In this document: positions 7,787-10,510 of the stretch, in pieces | Layout: every line of letters begins with the position of its first letter | How positions within the stretch are numbered: the stretch's first letter is position 1 | NCBI GenBank assembly: GCA_023260315.1 | Contig: JALQVQ010000070.1 | Span: 1 to 10,510 of the forward strand | DNA: 10,510 nucleotides | Source of the DNA: Burkholderiaceae bacterium | Lineage (GTDB): Bacteria > Pseudomonadota > Gammaproteobacteria > Burkholderiales > Burkholderiaceae_C | Direction: 5' to 3' | Made by a program: the position numbers and the translations under genes | The notes under the pieces: model-generated | Database searches by the model: none | What the model saw: the letters and a program-made list of their open reading frames with translations, nothing else | What the model was told of the DNA's origin: nothing

Positions 7787-8816
7787 GGAGAACCTCAATG
7801 GGAGGGGGTGGTAACAATGTGGTCAATGACGCGCTGTGGTGTGTCGGGTCAAGTTGATGCAACAGGTTGGTGGCAATCAGCTGCCCCGTCTGTGTGATGT
7901 CTTCGTAGCAGGCCAATAAGGGCTGCCGAATATATAGGGGCAGCGAGGTGCTGTACTTGCTAACGACGTCAACTTGGTGACCCGGCGTTAGACCGCAATC
8001 GCTCAGGCCGCCCATGAGCGCGACCAAAATTGACTCCCGCGTCGCGACCAGACCATCGTATTTTTTTGCCTGTTTCGCCGCCCATAAATAGATGTGATCG
8101 GGACTGCCGTCGGTATCCAGATTCGAGACCGCCTCACCCTTTACGCCATGGGCCTTGCAGGCCCCGAGGAAGCCCTCAAGCAGGTGCAGACGAAAACTGG
8201 CGCCTTCATGCGGTAGCAAGATACCCAGCTTTTTTCGTCCCCTGGCCACCAACGCAGCGACGGCAGCCTCCGCGTATTGCTCATTGGCAAAGTCAACGAA
8301 CGGATGGCTTAACAACGACGGGGCTGCCTTGCGCCCCACCCGGTTGCTTGCAGGCAACCGTGTGCGCCCATGCGTACAAAACGGAAATTTCTTTTCCAGC
8401 AGGTATTTGACCCTCGCATCATGGGGCGCGATGTGTGAAATCACGACCGCGTCTGCGAGGCCACGCTCCACAACATAGCGCAACGATGTGAGCGGGTCTG
8501 CGCCCTTTGCATCCGGCAAAACAATCAAGTGGTAGTCGGTTGTTGCCAAGGTGTCGCTGACACCGAGTAACAAATCTTTAAAGGCTGGCTGATTGACATC
8601 ACGGCGGTCCATGATGAGTGCCACAACCCAAGTCTTGCCTGTCTTCAATCGGACGGCAGCACGATCGCGCACATAGTTCAGCTTTTTGGCCGCAGCCACT
8701 ACTTTTTCGCGGGTCTCAGGCAACACCGCATCGGAGCCGGAAAGCGCACGAGAGACGGTCGCGAGCGACAGCCCGGTTACGTCAGCAATGGTTCCAATGG
8801 TTGCCTTTTTCGTCAC
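7779..8816 (-). CDS. LacI-family transcriptional regulator
   Basis: The 345-residue protein has an N-terminal LacI helix-turn-helix (TIGTIADVTGLSLATVSRAL), then the LNYVRD linker and a hinge AAVRLKTGKT, whose Leu is placed to intercalate at a central CpG as in PurR and LacI. A periplasmic-binding-protein-like effector domain follows (ALIMDRRDVNQPAF, LADAVVISH, GRKKLGILLP). The frame is open to a GTG at 8825, but the GTG at 8816 is better placed relative to the GGAG just upstream (eight-base spacing) and gives a normal MTKKATIGTIADV start. It is divergent from the reductase gene and cotranscribed with the DUF1479 gene. It probably represses its own promoter and both plus-strand operons, released by a sugar or sugar derivative; this is inferred from the shared sites. 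Confidence 0.92.
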   Translation of the reverse strand: MTKKATIGTIADVTGLSLATVSRALSGSDAVLPETREKVVAAAKKLNYVRDRAAVRLKTGKTWVVALIMDRRDVNQPAFKDLLLGVSDTLATTDYHLIVLPDAKGADPLTSLRYVVERGLADAVVISHIAPHDARVKYLLEKKFPFCTHGRTRLPASNRVGRKAAPSLLSHPFVDFANEQYAEAAVAALVARGRKKLGILLPHEGASFRLHLLEGFLGACKAHGVKGEAVSNLDTDGSPDHIYLWAAKQAKKYDGLVATRESILVALMGGLSDCGLTPGHQVDVVSKYSTSLPLYIRQPLLACYEDITQTGQLIATNLLHQLDPTHHSASLTTLLPPPPIEVLHE

Positions 8817-8837
8817 TTTAATCACTCCAGATCGGCG

Positions 8838-8866
8838 ATTATGTAAACGTTTCCACAGCTCGTCAA
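8838..8866 (-). promoter_or_regulatory. Sigma70-type promoter of the lacI-family gene
   Basis: On the minus strand, TTGACG (8866-8861) is followed by exactly 17 bases and CATAAT (8843-8838). Each box matches the consensus at five of six positions. The -10 box ends 21 bases upstream of the GTG start at 8816. The spacer contains most of operator site B, so binding of the repressor would block this promoter. Confidence 0.7.
8840..8855 (+). promoter_or_regulatory. Proposed LacI-family operator within the repressor promoter (site B)
   Basis: TATGTAAACGTTTCCA contains the perfect palindrome AAACGTTT (8845-8852) centred on CpG. It overlaps the -10 box and spacer of the repressor promoter. It shares ATG, two A/T bases and AACGTT with sites A and C. 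Its centre is 55 bases from that of site C. Confidence 0.65.
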
Positions 8867-8894
8867 CCTAGGCAAAACCCGATTTTAAAAAAGT

Positions 8895-8910
8895 GATGAA
8901 AACGTTAACA
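8895..8910 (+). promoter_or_regulatory. Proposed LacI-family operator upstream of the reductase (site C)
   Basis: GATGAAAACGTTAACA is the core of an 18-base imperfect palindrome (8895-8912) with GATG and CATC outer arms and AACGTT in the centre; two symmetric pairs fail. It lies 29 bases upstream of the reductase ATG. No clear -35/-10 pair could be picked for the reductase, so the mode of control is not resolved. Confidence 0.65.
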
Positions 8911-8941
8911 TCGACCGTCGTTAATCACGAGGAAATAAGAG

Positions 8942-9931
8942 ATGAAATGGGCTTTGATCGGCGCCAGCAACATTGCTGGCCAATGGATGGTCGATGCGCT
9001 GCGAGCCTGCGGCGACGAGGTCGTTGCCGTGGTGTCTGGTGACGCACAACGCGCCCGCACCTTCGCGAATGCGCATGGTATTCCTCACGCCCTTGATCAG
9101 GAGGCTGCGCTAACGGGTCTTGGCATCGAGGCGGTTTATATCTCCAACACCAACGAGAAGCACGAGGCCTCCGTGTTGCGCGCAGCTGCAAACGGCCAAC
9201 ATGTGCTGTGTGAAAAGCCACTGGCAGTGGATTTTCAAGCCGCTATTCGGATGGCATCGGCCTGCGATACCGCTGGCGTTGTCATGGTCACGAACCACCA
9301 CCTCAGGCATAACGCGGGTCACCGCGCGATGCGCGAGCAGGTGGCTGCCGGTGCGCTGGGACGACTGTCCTCGGCTCGGTTGAGCCATTCGGTCTACCTG
9401 CCGAAACCCATTCAAGGCTGGCGCTTAACCGATCGTGCAGCCGGCGGTGGCGTGGTGCTCGACATCGCCGTCCACAACGCAGACTCACTGGCGTTCATCT
9501 TGGGCGAATACCCAACCCATGTCTGCGCCATGACCAGCAACACCGGCATGGCCAATGGGCTCGAGGATAACGCCATGTCAATTTGGCAGTACGCCAGTGG
9601 GATCACCGCCTTCACCCATCAAGGTTTCAACACGCCATTTGCTGAAACCCACCTCCAACTGCACGGCGACGCGGGTAGCCTCCACGCGACGGGTGTTTTG
9701 TCACAAGCGCCCGGTGGCGTGGTCGCGCTGTCCAACACATCCGGGCGGACCGAGTTACCGCTCGACAACGACAACCTGTACCAACGTGTCATCCGCAACA
9801 TGCATGCCGCCATTGCCGGTCAGCCGCACGCGAATGCGGATGGCTGGGCGGGCGTGCGGTCATTGGCGGTCGCTCATGCGGTTTTGCAAAGTGCGGCGTC
9901 AGGACGTACCGTTGAGGTCGCTTATGGGTGA
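8942..9931 (+). CDS. Gfo/Idh/MocA oxidoreductase, 1,5-anhydro-D-fructose reductase-like
   Basis: The 329-residue cytoplasmic enzyme closely follows the Sinorhizobium (Ensifer) 1,5-anhydro-D-fructose reductase (Afr), which uses NADPH to make 1,5-anhydro-D-mannitol. An N-terminal Rossmann segment reads WALIGASNIAGQW, with Ser9 and Ala12 at the positions linked to NADPH preference in Afr, and VVSGDAQR with Ser32. CEKPLAVD supplies Lys92; GGGVVLDIAVHNAD supplies Asp174 and His178, the expected catalytic residues. TNHHLRHNAGHRAMR and YLPKPIQGWRL are also typical of that branch. GAGGAAA at 8929-8935 serves as ribosome binding site. The gene overlaps the following AGE-family gene by 8 bases. The assignment to the Afr branch is by remembered motifs; another keto or anhydro sugar could be the true substrate. 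Confidence 0.85.
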   Translation: MKWALIGASNIAGQWMVDALRACGDEVVAVVSGDAQRARTFANAHGIPHALDQEAALTGLGIEAVYISNTNEKHEASVLRAAANGQHVLCEKPLAVDFQAAIRMASACDTAGVVMVTNHHLRHNAGHRAMREQVAAGALGRLSSARLSHSVYLPKPIQGWRLTDRAAGGGVVLDIAVHNADSLAFILGEYPTHVCAMTSNTGMANGLEDNAMSIWQYASGITAFTHQGFNTPFAETHLQLHGDAGSLHATGVLSQAPGGVVALSNTSGRTELPLDNDNLYQRVIRNMHAAIAGQPHANADGWAGVRSLAVAHAVLQSAASGRTVEVAYG

Positions 9932-10331
9932 TGCGGTCACGCCCGTGCTGCCAGCAGCGCCAAAGCCAAACTACGAGTCGGCAGCTTTCTTAAAGCAACA
10001 CATCGTCGATGTTCTGAATTTTTACCGCCCTGTTGCCTTCGACGAGGCGGGTGGCTTTTTTCACTATTACCAGGACAATGGCGCTGTCTATAACCGCACC
10101 CATCGGCATCTGGTCAGCGCCACCCGGTTTGTCTTCAATTGGGTGCAGGCTTGGCAGCACACACAGGACAGCACCTATTTAACATGGGCCAAACACGCGC
10201 TCGATGAGCTCGAAAAAATGTGTATAGCAAAAGGCGATGTTGTTGGATTCACTCCACACAGTGAATACGAATTCATAATAGAAGGTGAACGTCTTTACCG
10301 CGTACAAAGCAATTCAATTTCAATTTTATAG
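9924..10331 (+). CDS. N-acylglucosamine 2-epimerase (AGE) family protein, truncated and fused to foreign sequence
   Basis: The ATG at 9924 overlaps the reductase stop by 8 bases, as in a coupled operon. The first 95-98 residues match the start of AGE-family sugar epimerases/isomerases (PF07221; mannose isomerase, YihS, cellobiose epimerase): FHYYQDNGAVY followed by HRHLVSATRFVFN, part of the barrel around the active site. The family is about 400 residues long, so three quarters are missing. After about ALDELEK (near 10213) the frame continues with MCIAKGDVVGFTP and a sequence of a different protein type, ending at a TAG (10329-10331). As it stands the product cannot be a working epimerase. 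The intact gene was probably an isomerase or 2-epimerase acting with the reductase on the same sugar pathway. Confidence 0.75.
   Translation: MGDAVTPVLPAAPKPNYESAAFLKQHIVDVLNFYRPVAFDEAGGFFHYYQDNGAVYNRTHRHLVSATRFVFNWVQAWQHTQDSTYLTWAKHALDELEKMCIAKGDVVGFTPHSEYEFIIEGERLYRVQSNSISIL
10205..10220. other. Junction between chromosomal locus and phage-like sequence
   Basis: AGE similarity is lost here inside an open frame. By my count GC is about 65-67% in 9841-9960 and 58% in 10141-10200, but about 40% over 10261-10500, with many A/T-ending codons. No direct repeat, inverted repeat, tRNA end or integrase is visible at the join. The pattern fits an assembly chimera best; an insertion of phage-derived DNA is possible. 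Confidence 0.6.
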
Positions 10332-10385
10332 GGACATCAAGGAAACGAAAAGGAATATAATACGAGCTGGGCAACGGGCAGTTGA
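10214..10385 (+). pseudogene. C-terminal fragment resembling a GroES-like (phage-type) co-chaperonin, interrupted by TAG
   Basis: In the AGE frame, KGDVVGFTPHSEYEF and IEGERLYRVQSNSISI resemble the second half of Cpn10/GroES-type proteins (GD-V-F, a short loop, E-x-x-x-G-E, then R and a closing beta strand). The frame meets TAG at 10329-10331 and then continues with GHQGNEKEYNTSWATGS before a TGA at 10383-10385, as if the same protein ran on for 17 residues. One base change (TAG to TAT or similar) would restore it. The missing N-terminal half lies beyond the junction. Identification is from memory of the fold's sequence pattern and is tentative. Confidence 0.4.
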
Positions 10386-10510
10386 CGAGCTTATAAAAGT
10401 AGCCGAAGAGCAAATACTTACTGGGTCTGAAGATGACGTAAGTGCAGATAGGCTAAAGAACGCGGCTGCAACTAAGAAACTAGCAATATTTGATGCTTTT
10501 GAAATCCTTA
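10285..10510 (+). CDS. Partial phage-like open reading frame running off the window
   Basis: Frame 1 is open from 10282 to the last base, with GTG at 10285 as the first possible start. Its first third overlaps the co-chaperonin-like fragment, so the true start is probably further in or the frames are disturbed. The later part (AVDELIKVAEEQILTG, then SADRLKNAAATKKLAIFD) is charged, helical and rich in Lys, Glu and Ala. It reminds me of small phage proteins such as terminase small subunits, but I cannot name it with confidence. Base composition matches the AT-richer segment, not the sugar locus. Confidence 0.45.
   Translation, partial: MNVFTAYKAIQFQFYRDIKETKRNIIRAGQRAVDELIKVAEEQILTGSEDDVSADRLKNAAATKKLAIFDAFEIL

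Noticed and set aside
7424-7897. 157-codon plus-strand frame opposite the DUF1479 and repressor genes
   Set aside because: Both minus-strand genes have complete motifs through this region, so the frame is a complement shadow.
10213-10510. A genuine prophage boundary with an attachment site
   Set aside because: No integrase, tRNA target or repeated core sequence is visible at the join, and the genes at the join look like internal phage genes, so a prophage end is not supported.

Overview
The window reads as a chromosomal sugar-use locus from a Gram-negative bacterium, most likely a betaproteobacterium of the order Burkholderiales. That placement is inferred from the GC-rich codon use and the protein style, not from a marker gene. 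Almost the whole window is coding. No tRNA, rRNA, CRISPR array or insertion sequence was seen, and no gene-free stretch exceeds about 140 bases.

Bases 1-6538, plus strand: a gtsABCD-type glucose/mannose ABC importer (periplasmic binding protein, two permeases, ATPase), then an aldose 1-epimerase (galM) and a YbjJ-like MFS transporter. Spacing is tight throughout, except between gtsA and gtsB, where a perfect intrinsic terminator sits directly against the gtsB start codon. This probably lets the binding protein be made in excess of the membrane parts. Bases 6545-8816, minus strand: a LacI-family repressor gene followed, with an 8-base overlap, by a DUF1479 Fe(II)/2-oxoglutarate-dependent oxygenase-like gene. 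This unit runs tail to tail into the MFS gene. Bases 8942 onward, plus strand: a Gfo/Idh/MocA oxidoreductase closely resembling 1,5-anhydro-D-fructose reductase, overlapping the start of an N-acylglucosamine 2-epimerase (AGE) family gene.

The three transcription units appear to form one regulon. Each has upstream a site matching nATGwwAACGTTw, the CpG-centred near-palindrome expected for a LacI-family protein. One copy lies inside the 17-base spacer of a good sigma70-type promoter for the repressor gene, which suggests autorepression. The inferred picture is that a hexose or hexose-derived sugar is imported by GtsABCD, its anomers are interconverted by GalM, and it or a relative (possibly 1,5-anhydrofructose or another keto/anhydro sugar) is processed by the reductase, the epimerase and the oxygenase. 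The exact substrate cannot be read from sequence.

Bases from about 10205-10220 to the end do not belong to this locus in style. GC drops from about 58-67% to about 40%, and the AGE protein stops matching its family after about 97 residues. It runs in frame into a fragment that looks like the C-terminal half of a GroES-like co-chaperonin, followed by a phage-like open frame that leaves the window. A chimeric contig join is the simplest explanation; insertion of phage-derived DNA is the alternative.
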